27,396 nt of DNA, taken from positions 1 to 27,396 of the forward strand of contig DASWTM010000224.1 in the NCBI GenBank assembly GCA_036402115.1. Reading direction: 5' to 3'. Source of the stretch: Chryseosolibacter sp036402115. Lineage in GTDB: Bacteria; Bacteroidota; Bacteroidia; Cytophagales; Cyclobacteriaceae. Below the pieces are notes generated by a model, which was given only the letters and a program-made list of their open reading frames with translations, did not search any database and was not told where the DNA came from. The position numbers and the translations under genes are program-made. Positions 1-6,992 of this stretch are shown piece by piece. How positions within the stretch are numbered: the first letter of the stretch is position 1; each line of letters starts with the position of its first letter.

Positions 1-816
1 AACACCACAGAAAGCATTAAAACCACCGTCAACAGGCACAGTCACCCCGGTGACGAACTTCGATGCGTCAGAGCAAAGCCAGACCAATGTTCCCACTAAC
101 TCATCGGGTTCACCGAACCTTCCGAATGGCGTGTTGCGGATCGCTGACTCACCTCGGGGTGTGTATCCTCCTTCAGGTTTTGTTAAGAGATTGCGGTTCT
201 GCTCCGTAATGAAGAAACCCGGTGCGATACCATTGACACGAATCCCCTCTCCAAATTTTTTGGCCATTTCAATTGCCAACCATTCTGTAAAATTCATGAC
301 GGCTGCCTTTGCAGCGGAGTATCCGACAACGCGCGTGATGGAGCGAAACGATGACATCGAAGCAATGTTGATGATCACACCCTTCTTGTTCGACACCATA
401 CTTTTCGCAAAGACCTTGGAAGGAAGAACTGTTCCAGTAAGGTTCAGGTCAACCACTTTTTCAAATTCAGGAATTTCGAGATCGAAGAAAGTTTTGTCCG
501 GAGCGATTACAGCGCCAGGCATGTTTCCACCTGCTGCGTTAACAAGAATATCAATGCGTCCAAAAAGAGACATCATCTTGTCATTTGCTTTTTCAAGAGC
601 ATCCACATCAAGGACATCCGCCTGAATAAAGATGCCTTCTCCCCCATTCGCTTTAATTTGTTTAACCACCGCATCACCAGCTTCCTGCCTCCGTCCCAGC
701 ACAGCTACTTTTACTCCTTCCCTGGCAAGTCCTATTGCCATTGCGGTTCCAAGAACTCCCGTACCGCCTGTGATCAATGCTGTTCTTCCTGATAGATCAA
801 ATAGAGAATTGTTCAT
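1..816 (-). CDS. SDR family oxidoreductase, probable D-mannonate oxidoreductase (fructuronate reductase) type; 3' end cut by window edge
   Basis: The minus frame is open from the ATG at 816-814 to base 1: 272 codons and no stop, so the C-terminus lies outside the window. Short-chain dehydrogenase hallmarks are complete: cofactor loop TGGTGVLG at residues 16-23, NAAG at 93-96, catalytic S153, and YSAAK with Y166 and K170. The visible end, PVDGGFNAF, is the usual SDR C-terminus, so few residues are missing. The N-terminus (LFDLSGRTALITGGTGVLG) resembles the SDR-type fructuronate reductases (YjmF/UxuB-like), which interconvert fructuronate and mannonate with NAD(P)H. There is no signal peptide, so it is cytosolic. 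Its start codon shares one base with the stop of the PmoA-like gene, so it is the distal member of the sugar operon. The SDR fold is certain; the substrate is an inference, and gluconate- or ketogluconate-type dehydrogenases are alternatives. Confidence 0.88.
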   Translation of the reverse strand, partial: MNNSLFDLSGRTALITGGTGVLGTAMAIGLAREGVKVAVLGRRQEAGDAVVKQIKANGGEGIFIQADVLDVDALEKANDKMMSLFGRIDILVNAAGGNMPGAVIAPDKTFFDLEIPEFEKVVDLNLTGTVLPSKVFAKSMVSNKKGVIINIASMSSFRSITRVVGYSAAKAAVMNFTEWLAIEMAKKFGEGIRVNGIAPGFFITEQNRNLLTKPEGGYTPRGESAIRNTPFGRFGEPDELVGTLVWLCSDASKFVTGVTVPVDGGFNAFCGV

Positions 817-818
817 TA
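814..818 (-). other. Stop/start overlap TAATG coupling the PmoA-like gene to the SDR gene
   Basis: On the minus strand the TAA stop of the PmoA-like gene (818-816) and the ATG of the SDR gene (816-814) share one base. Such overlaps commonly give translational coupling by ribosome re-initiation. No Shine-Dalgarno sequence is evident, which is normal for Bacteroidota. Confidence 0.8.
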
Positions 819-1853
819 GAATTTTTGTTGGAATGATTTCATAAAGGTGTCTATCGCAGAAGCATCTAAGGTGCCTCCTGAGTGAACCAGGATGCGATAG
901 CGAAGTGTAGCAAACTTACCTTTTGTCAGCTCGAAGTTGAGCTCGTGCTTGCCGTTACTGAAAATTTTCTGCCCAAAAGGATTCGCTGCAAAAAGGCCAT
1001 AGCCACGCGCGTGCCAGTACGTTGGGTATCCGATGTTCCTTGGGTGATCAATAATGGCGATCGAAATATCCTCACCATCTTTTTTTCCTTGTAAGACGGT
1101 CCAGTCAGAGCGCTTACCCCATGTTGAATCACCCTGGATATTTTCGCGGTTAATATAATTTCCTGTGACGCCAGCATTGTCCATCTGAGCCACCGGAGTA
1201 ATGTTTCCATTGGCATCCACAAAATTATCTTTCTGTGTAGATGGCAACTCCAACGATCGGGCTACACGTATGCCCAGCGCACCATCCTTAACATCTTTGA
1301 AAAATACTGTATCCGCAACTGCCTTGAGTGACGCCTTACGGTCGATGATGAACGTGTTCCCAGAAACAGAAAAATCAAACGTTGTCGTTTCTTCGAGAAG
1401 GACATCACCCGTGGCGTTTACCCAATGGCTCAAGGTAACTAGCCGCGCCTGATTCCCGACAATTCGTTTCTCTACAATTCGCCTGTGCTTGATCGATCCA
1501 TAATGCGACTTTTTTTCAGGCGGGATCGCAGTGCTGTTGTTCCAGAAATCCAGTCCGTTTACGCTTTCATAGTTGAACCACAGACCAACGTGATGCGGAT
1601 GATCTGTCCGCTCACCTGCCCGAGGTGCAATCGGCCATCCCCGGGTTACTGTTACTCCCGAAACAGTCTTGATCGGAAACAGAACTGGTTTCTCAGTCGA
1701 ATCGAAATAACAGTAGGCCGTCAGAAGCTTGTTGTTGTAAAGCAGCTCTACCTTCTTGCGCGCAGCATCTTCACGGAAAACAAATCCTTCCTGCGCAAGA
1801 ACAGACAACCCGGTAAGCATGCTGAGCAGAAACAAGAGAGCCGATCGCTTCAT
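816..1853 (-). CDS. Secreted PmoA-like family protein (DUF6807)
   Basis: A 345-residue protein with a signal peptide (MKRSALLFLLSMLTGLSVLAQ, cleavage near residue 21). The body matches the PmoA-like/DUF6807 family, beta-rich proteins frequent in Bacteroidota and Planctomycetota sugar clusters. Recognisable features are the RGWPIAPRAGERTDHPHHVGL segment with H-P-H-H at residues 85-88, followed by GLWFNYESVNGLDFWNN. The family name comes from weak similarity to a methane-oxidation gene label; nothing here indicates methane oxidation. The His cluster could be a metal or sugar site, but that is inference. It starts 3 bases after the Tat-exported Gfo/Idh/MocA gene and overlaps the SDR gene by one base, so it is surely in the same operon. 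It probably acts in the periplasm on a sugar or sugar-derived substrate. Its biochemical activity is not known to me. Confidence 0.85.
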   Translation of the reverse strand: MKRSALLFLLSMLTGLSVLAQEGFVFREDAARKKVELLYNNKLLTAYCYFDSTEKPVLFPIKTVSGVTVTRGWPIAPRAGERTDHPHHVGLWFNYESVNGLDFWNNSTAIPPEKKSHYGSIKHRRIVEKRIVGNQARLVTLSHWVNATGDVLLEETTTFDFSVSGNTFIIDRKASLKAVADTVFFKDVKDGALGIRVARSLELPSTQKDNFVDANGNITPVAQMDNAGVTGNYINRENIQGDSTWGKRSDWTVLQGKKDGEDISIAIIDHPRNIGYPTYWHARGYGLFAANPFGQKIFSNGKHELNFELTKGKFATLRYRILVHSGGTLDASAIDTFMKSFQQKF

Positions 1854-1856
1854 CGT

Positions 1857-3215
1857 CTAGTATTTAAACGCCTTTCCATTGACCATTACTTCCTGAGTTT
1901 TCTCGTCAAACGTTACTCTTGAGCCTGTGCGCGCTGCTGCGTTCGTCATAATGCAGGCAATCGCATGTGTGTAACCTGCTTCCACAGGAGCGTTCGTAGC
2001 CTTGCGGTCGCGAACACCTTCCATCCAATTTCGCATGTGGTTCGTTGTCGTTACGTCACCACCCGTGTTGGCTGAGGCCACTGTTTTCACTGACATGTCA
2101 GCAAGGTTGAGTTGTGGCAACAAGTTGGCCGACATGTTCATGGCTTTCGCATGATTCTCCTGTAGGCCACCCGTTGGCGACACCATGTTTGTGTTGAGGT
2201 TGAGTTCGCCACCATTTGAGTAATAGATCTCTTTTGGATTTTCATCACCATTGTGCATGCGCGATGAAAAAACCACCTGGAAGCCTGTGTCTGGCTTATC
2301 TTCTGGTCCATAGTCAAACACTGCGGTCATCGTATCCCAATTCTTCCTGCCATCTTTCCACTGGTATACACCACCGTTAGCCACAACACTTCGCGGGTGT
2401 TTTAGACCTGTGAACCAATGCACAGTGTCGATCTGGTGACTCATCCACTGGCCTGGCATTCCTGATGAATACGGCCAGAACAATCGGTACTCAAGATGTT
2501 TCCGCGCATCGAAATTTTCGAATGGTCTGTTGATGAGGAAACGCTTCCAGTCTGTATCCTCCTCTTTCAATTTCTCAACGAGTTGTGGTCTTCTCCAACG
2601 GCCAGGCTGGTTGACATTCCAGGTGAGTTCAACCATTGTCACGGGACCGAACTTTCCACTCTGTATAAATTCTGCAGCAGCGTGATAATTCGCACCACTT
2701 CTGCGCTGCGATCCGATTTGTATAATACACTTCGTTGCCTTGATCGCTGCTAATGCATCTCGGTTGTCTTCCATTGTTTCGGCAAATGGCTTCTCAACAT
2801 AGGCATCACACCCTGCCTTCACTGCCTCGATCGCATGACGGGCATGCTGAAAATCGGCCGTGCTGATAATGACTGCATCAACACTTTTTGAATCGTAAAG
2901 TTCTTCATTGTTCCGGTAAGCCTTCACGTCATGGCCCATCGTTTTTTCAAGATGGGCTTTCCCTTCTTCTCTGCGGATTCTCCAGATATCGGAAACACCC
3001 ACAATATCAAAATTCAACGCAGTATGATTCGCGGTGAATGCCGGAAGCAGCGAACTGCGGAACCGGTCTGAGAAACCCACCACGCCAACACGCACTTTGC
3101 CGTTCGCACCAAGGATATTGCCATAACTCTTAGCACTGAATGCCAATGAACCCATGTAGGTACCTGCCGCGGCCAACGCTGATTTTTTGATAAACTCTCT
3201 TCTTGAATTTTTCAT
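1857..3215 (-). CDS. Tat-exported Gfo/Idh/MocA family oxidoreductase
   Basis: A 452-residue protein with a twin-arginine signal: SRREFIKKSALAAAG at residues 4-18. Tat export carries folded, cofactor-loaded enzymes to the periplasm, as for glucose-fructose oxidoreductase. The Rossmann domain begins at about residue 40 (VRVGVVGFSDRF), and the family E-K-P motif is at 141-143 (YVEKPF). The second domain contains WNVNQPGRWRRPQ and a WMSHQIDTVHWF segment typical of the Bacteroidota sugar-cluster branch. Enzymes of this branch use tightly bound NAD(P) to oxidise or epimerise sugars, often at C3. The neighbours are a DUF1080 protein 24 bases upstream and the PmoA-like gene 3 bases downstream. I infer oxidation of a glycoside to a 3-keto sugar, or the reverse reduction. 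Family and export route are well supported; substrate is not. Confidence 0.92.
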   Translation of the reverse strand: MKNSRREFIKKSALAAAGTYMGSLAFSAKSYGNILGANGKVRVGVVGFSDRFRSSLLPAFTANHTALNFDIVGVSDIWRIRREEGKAHLEKTMGHDVKAYRNNEELYDSKSVDAVIISTADFQHARHAIEAVKAGCDAYVEKPFAETMEDNRDALAAIKATKCIIQIGSQRRSGANYHAAAEFIQSGKFGPVTMVELTWNVNQPGRWRRPQLVEKLKEEDTDWKRFLINRPFENFDARKHLEYRLFWPYSSGMPGQWMSHQIDTVHWFTGLKHPRSVVANGGVYQWKDGRKNWDTMTAVFDYGPEDKPDTGFQVVFSSRMHNGDENPKEIYYSNGGELNLNTNMVSPTGGLQENHAKAMNMSANLLPQLNLADMSVKTVASANTGGDVTTTNHMRNWMEGVRDRKATNAPVEAGYTHAIACIMTNAAARTGSRVTFDEKTQEVMVNGKAFKY

Positions 3216-3239
3216 AAGGGTGAATTTTTACACGACAAC

Positions 3240-4595
3240 TTATTTATTCAACGGACGAATACGAATGCTTCTGAACGAAACGGCATCGCCATGATCCTGC
3301 AACAGAATATGACCTTTCTCTGCCATTCCAAAATTTTCCCACGTCTGATATTTGCTCCGTGCTACCAGTGCCTGATAGATCGGGGTTCCGCGCTGATACT
3401 CGACTACCTTATAACCGTTGAGCCAATGCTCGATCCGGTTGTCAGGATACACCACGATTCGTCCCCAATTCCACTCTCCAATCTTGCGTAAACCACGCTG
3501 CACCTTTACGGATGGAATCAAGTCATAGAGAGAAGCGAGGGTCCGATTCCCCACAACACCTTGTTTTGCATCGGGATGAACCGCATCATCGAGAATCTGA
3601 TATTCGAGGCCGATTGCTGATCCGAAGCTCTTTTCATTTTCGGTGACGAAGTATTTTACACCACTGTTTGCTCCTTCAGTAAGTTTGAATTCGAATTGCA
3701 AATCAAATGCTGCAAATTCCTCCTCGGTAACAATATCACCTCCGTTCGTAGACTCACCTCCTGTGGACTTAACAACGGACAGCACACCGTCACTTATCAT
3801 CCAACCTTTATCCGGAAACTTCTCTTTGTGTGCGCCCCTCCATCCGCTGGTCGTCTTGCCATCCCACAGCAACTTCACACCTTGTTGCTTTTCCTGTTCT
3901 GAAACTGAATTTGGGATGAGGTTCACCACGAAGATATTGTCTGAGGGTGAAGGCTTGATGTTCTTTGTCTGGATCCGAATGTTTCGCCAGCGAATCTGCT
4001 TGCCCTCTTCTTCGGGTTTAGCGATCGAGTGCACTTGCAAGGCAATAAATCCTTTTGGCGTAAGATTATCCACTACATACCCAGCAGCTACCCCGTTGAC
4101 CCACGTGCGAAGCACATTACCGATACACTCGATGCGCGCCTTATTCCAGTCACCTTTTTTGTACGCAGTTTTCGCTGCCGGATTGTACTCAAGTGGATAA
4201 AGCCAGTCTCTCCGGCCTTCATCATAAATGCCACCCGTCCACGCGCGAGGCGATGGATCAATTTCCATCTGATAGCCGTGAACTCTTCCGTTCTGATATT
4301 CCGGTTTGCTTTCACTTCGGAACTGCAATCCGGAATTCATTTCAGCATCGAGCTTGAACTCGAGCTCCAGGATAAAGTCACCATAAGTTTCTTCTGTCAC
4401 CAAAAATGAATTCGGCTGATTTAATACGGTAGTGCCTACAATCTCATTATTCTTTACTTCATATTTTGCCTGACCATTCAATTGCTTCCAGCCTTTCAGG
4501 TCTTTGCCATTGAAAAGGGTTTGCCAGTCTTGTGCTTCGGAAGCAAAGGGTAAAAGGACTGCGATAAAAAGGATTCGTAGCATCGTATATCTCAT
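3240..4595 (-). CDS. Exported two-domain DUF1080 protein (3-keto-disaccharide hydrolase family)
   Basis: I place the start at 4595, giving MRYTMLRILFIAVLLPFASEAQ, a signal peptide ending near residue 22, and 451 residues. The frame is open up to 4667, but that version buries the signal and overlaps the upstream gene. Two DUF1080 domains (Pfam 3-keto-disaccharide hydrolase) lie in tandem. Domain 1, about 23-220, has WQTLFNGKDLKGW, NSGLQFRSE and HGYQMEID. Domain 2, about 239-451, has KLLWDGKTTSGW, NSGVKYF and IGLEYQILDD. Both end in a strand of the type WRNIRI or FRSIRI. Single-domain members are concanavalin-like beta-sandwiches that cleave or eliminate glycosides carrying a 3-keto group. Placement between two Gfo/Idh/MocA oxidoreductases, which can make such 3-keto sugars, strongly supports that role. 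The tandem arrangement suggests one domain may bind and the other cleave. Confidence 0.88.
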   Translation of the reverse strand: MRYTMLRILFIAVLLPFASEAQDWQTLFNGKDLKGWKQLNGQAKYEVKNNEIVGTTVLNQPNSFLVTEETYGDFILELEFKLDAEMNSGLQFRSESKPEYQNGRVHGYQMEIDPSPRAWTGGIYDEGRRDWLYPLEYNPAAKTAYKKGDWNKARIECIGNVLRTWVNGVAAGYVVDNLTPKGFIALQVHSIAKPEEEGKQIRWRNIRIQTKNIKPSPSDNIFVVNLIPNSVSEQEKQQGVKLLWDGKTTSGWRGAHKEKFPDKGWMISDGVLSVVKSTGGESTNGGDIVTEEEFAAFDLQFEFKLTEGANSGVKYFVTENEKSFGSAIGLEYQILDDAVHPDAKQGVVGNRTLASLYDLIPSVKVQRGLRKIGEWNWGRIVVYPDNRIEHWLNGYKVVEYQRGTPIYQALVARSKYQTWENFGMAEKGHILLQDHGDAVSFRSIRIRPLNK

Positions 4596-4621
4596 AGTGG
4601 TTAGTGAATGTAGTAAATCTT

Positions 4622-5668
4622 TCAGGAAATTTTTATTGCTTTCCGCGACCGGCTGCTTTCGTAGCATTTTTCGATTAAGAAAATCCCGTTTCGCGAATCA
4701 GCAGGGTCAACCGGAGGTCGCCCATCGTTTCGAATGGCTTCAAATAACTGGTCATAGAATGGCATGTAGTTACCAGCAACGCTCTCGTATGGCCCGCGAA
4801 ATTCCGTTCCGTTGGCAATCGAATTAAGGATGCCCCAGGCTTCTTTCGGCTCTTTGGCCCATTCCGAATGTGTCGGCTTCGCTCCTTTCGCAAGCATTTC
4901 TTCCTGCGGATCAATGCCGTACTTCACATATGATCCTTCGGTACCATGCGCCTGATACGATGGTCCCAATTCCTTAACCAGGTAGCTTGACTTCAAGGTG
5001 ACAATAAGACCATCGTATTCAAAGCGGATATCATAGTAGTCGTCCACCATGCCACCTGGGCGTTGAATTCCAATGCGAGCATCTACCCACAAAGGCATTC
5101 CAAACAGTACCAGCACTTGGTCAATAAGATGACTGCCCAAATTGTACACCACACCGATTCCATCCTGTGGATTTTCCTTCCAACTTTTTTGATCAATTGT
5201 GCTGCGAAAGCGATCATAGTGAAATTCCACGGCAACGACCTTTCCCAATAATTTAAGCTGAAGTATTTTCTTAAGTGTAAGAAACCCTGAATCCCAGCGC
5301 CTGTTTTGATAAACGGTCAGAAGAACATTTTTTTCTTTCGCGAGTTTAATGAGTTCATCCGCTTCATTTGACCTGACGGTAAAAGGTTTCTCAACAACCA
5401 CATGCTTCCCCGCCTTAATCGCCTTTTTTGCAAAATCGAAATGTGTCAAGTTTGGAGTGTTGACGATAACAAGTTCAATCGTCTCGTCATTGAGAATATC
5501 ATCGAAGTTCGACACCGTCTTATGCGGATGATTGGGTTTCTGCTGTGGATTTCGTTGCCATACCGAAGCAATCTCAAATCCATCATGTGCCGTGAGGAAA
5601 GGTCCGTGGAAAACAGTTCCTGACATACCGTAGGATAACAGGGCTGTTTGAATTTTTTTGTTCATCAT
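4622..5668 (-). CDS. Cytosolic Gfo/Idh/MocA family oxidoreductase
   Basis: A 348-residue protein from the ATG at 5668; the next codon is also ATG (5665). The frame extends to 5701, but that would run into the terminator region. There is no signal peptide, so it is cytosolic. The N-terminal NAD(P)-binding fold is visible as KKIQTALLSYGMSGTVFHGPF, with the family E-K-P motif at residues 93-95 (VVVEKPF) and a C-terminal dimerisation sheet with NLGSHLIDQVL, where the His is the likely catalytic residue. This subgroup is often annotated as YdgJ/YvaA-like oxidoreductase and acts on inositols or sugars. It is first in the operon, 26 bases ahead of the DUF1080 gene. I infer that it reduces or oxidises imported sugar products, complementing the Tat-exported paralogue. 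Confidence 0.92.
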   Translation of the reverse strand: MMNKKIQTALLSYGMSGTVFHGPFLTAHDGFEIASVWQRNPQQKPNHPHKTVSNFDDILNDETIELVIVNTPNLTHFDFAKKAIKAGKHVVVEKPFTVRSNEADELIKLAKEKNVLLTVYQNRRWDSGFLTLKKILQLKLLGKVVAVEFHYDRFRSTIDQKSWKENPQDGIGVVYNLGSHLIDQVLVLFGMPLWVDARIGIQRPGGMVDDYYDIRFEYDGLIVTLKSSYLVKELGPSYQAHGTEGSYVKYGIDPQEEMLAKGAKPTHSEWAKEPKEAWGILNSIANGTEFRGPYESVAGNYMPFYDQLFEAIRNDGRPPVDPADSRNGIFLIEKCYESSRSRKAIKIS

Positions 5669-5674
5669 GACTAA

Positions 5675-5688
5675 GTTCAGTAATGAAC
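5675..5688. promoter_or_regulatory. Small dyad in the leader of the sugar operon, possible operator
   Basis: A 5+5 inverted repeat, GTTCA - GTAA - TGAAC, lies 7 bases upstream of the first ATG of the sugar operon. It could be a repressor site or a leader hairpin. It is short and may be coincidental. I could not identify a good TTTG/TAnnTTTG promoter in this 84-base gap. Confidence 0.25.
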
Positions 5689-5698
5689 CCTGTAAAAA

Positions 5699-5729
5699 CA
5701 AAAAAAACCAGTTACGAATAACTGGTTTT
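5699..5729 (-). terminator. Rho-independent terminator of the gyrA-TPR operon
   Basis: A perfect inverted repeat with arms 5702-5713 and 5718-5729 and the four-base loop CGAA. Core stem is AACCAGTTA / TAACTGGTT. Read on the minus strand the stem is followed by at least seven T residues, as expected for an intrinsic terminator. It lies 24 bases after the stop of the TPR gene (5753) and before the sugar operon, so it separates the two transcription units. Confidence 0.88.
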
Positions 5730-5752
5730 TCGATTGGTGGTAACCAAAGTTT

Positions 5753-6982
5753 CTAGTCTTCTGTCACACCTAATTCCTTCAATCTCTTCTCTACACGAGC
5801 GGAGTTCTTGTCATCAGCCGTGTAGTAGTAAAGCTGACCTAGCTTCTGGAGTACTTCAATTTGTGAATCTTTATCCGGAGCTTCCATCTTCTCCGCTTTC
5901 TCCAGGTAAGGAATAGCGATCTCGCTTTCCTTCACACGCTTCTGTACTAATTCTGAACGCTTCTTGCTGTATGCAGCAGTGTTTGGAACATTCTGCAATT
6001 CCTTTGATGTCTTATCAACGTCTACAAGGTACGTGTTTGCCAAATAGAACTGTGCTTCAAAGTATGAAGGATCAATTCGCAACGCTTCCTGGAAGTGCTT
6101 CCGTGCGCCTTCGTTGTTGTCGGTTCTTGTATTCGCATAACCGAGGTAGAAGTGCAATATCTTGTTGTTAGGTTCGGTTTTGACCGCCTGCTCAAGACCT
6201 GCTTTCGCCTCCTCGATTTTACCCATATCGATCAACAAACCGATTTCCATCTTTGGATAATCCGGGCTGGTTGGATACAGCTTGCGTGCCTGGCGAACCA
6301 CTTCTAGTGCCTTGTTTTTATCCTCTTTCGGACCAGAATAATAGATCTGGTACAGGATCGTGTACATGTCTTTAGACTTTCCACCCTTTTCGAAATAGTT
6401 GTTTGCATCTTCGATTGCCAGGTCAAGGCTATCCGATTGTTGAGCGACCAGTGCATTTACGTAATAGGCCAACGTATCATTTCTGTACGGTGTCAAAATT
6501 CCGCTTTCGAAGATACCCTTACTCTTGGCAAGAAGCTCAAGGCTCTTGGCGTTGTCGGCATCATCCTGAAAAGCTCTTAAGCCTTTATCCAGATAGAAGT
6601 TTGCGAGAATTTCAAGCTGGTACGACTGGGTCTGAGGCATTGCGTTAGCGTCCTGAATAAAATAGTCGCTTCCAGCCTTACCCAACTCCTTTGCTTTTTT
6701 AAACGACTCAACGGCTACCTTATACGCATTAGGATCAAGTGCGTTGGTTTGTTCGTTTGCCGTTGTATCAATCGTTGAATAAATCAAACCCCGGTAATAC
6801 CATGTTTTCCCATCGTTCATGGTCTTTTCATAAGTCGTTGCTGCATCAATGATTTCCTTTGCTTCACTCAACTTCCCGTCTTTCCAGGCAGCAAGAGCCT
6901 TGTTGATATTTGGTTTCGCTTGCTTTTGCGCAAAAGCTGCAGCTGAGCCGAGCATCAAAAGCAGAAAAAGTATTCGTTTCAT
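5753..6982 (-). CDS. Exported TPR-repeat protein, gyrA-linked
   Basis: A 409-residue protein from the ATG at 6982, which gives a standard signal peptide (MKRILFLLLMLGSAAAFAQ). The frame is open to 7066, but that extension overlaps gyrA and hides the signal. The mature part is helical TPR repeats, e.g. NKILHFYLGYANTRTDN followed by EGARKHFQEALRIDPSYFEA, plus more diverged repeats before and after. It ends with YYYTADDKNSARVEKRLKELG. TPRs are protein-binding scaffolds, and this one should act in the periplasm or at the outer membrane. It starts 10 bases after the gyrA stop with no room for a promoter, so it is co-transcribed with gyrA and ends at the hairpin at 5702-5729. No partner is evident from the sequence. 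Confidence 0.9.
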   Translation of the reverse strand: MKRILFLLLMLGSAAAFAQKQAKPNINKALAAWKDGKLSEAKEIIDAATTYEKTMNDGKTWYYRGLIYSTIDTTANEQTNALDPNAYKVAVESFKKAKELGKAGSDYFIQDANAMPQTQSYQLEILANFYLDKGLRAFQDDADNAKSLELLAKSKGIFESGILTPYRNDTLAYYVNALVAQQSDSLDLAIEDANNYFEKGGKSKDMYTILYQIYYSGPKEDKNKALEVVRQARKLYPTSPDYPKMEIGLLIDMGKIEEAKAGLEQAVKTEPNNKILHFYLGYANTRTDNNEGARKHFQEALRIDPSYFEAQFYLANTYLVDVDKTSKELQNVPNTAAYSKKRSELVQKRVKESEIAIPYLEKAEKMEAPDKDSQIEVLQKLGQLYYYTADDKNSARVEKRLKELGVTED

Positions 6983-6992
6983 TTTATTAGGT

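Noticed and set aside
50..625. A 191-codon plus-strand open frame at the left edge
   Set aside because: The minus strand of the same bases encodes a complete set of SDR motifs, so the plus frame is a shadow.
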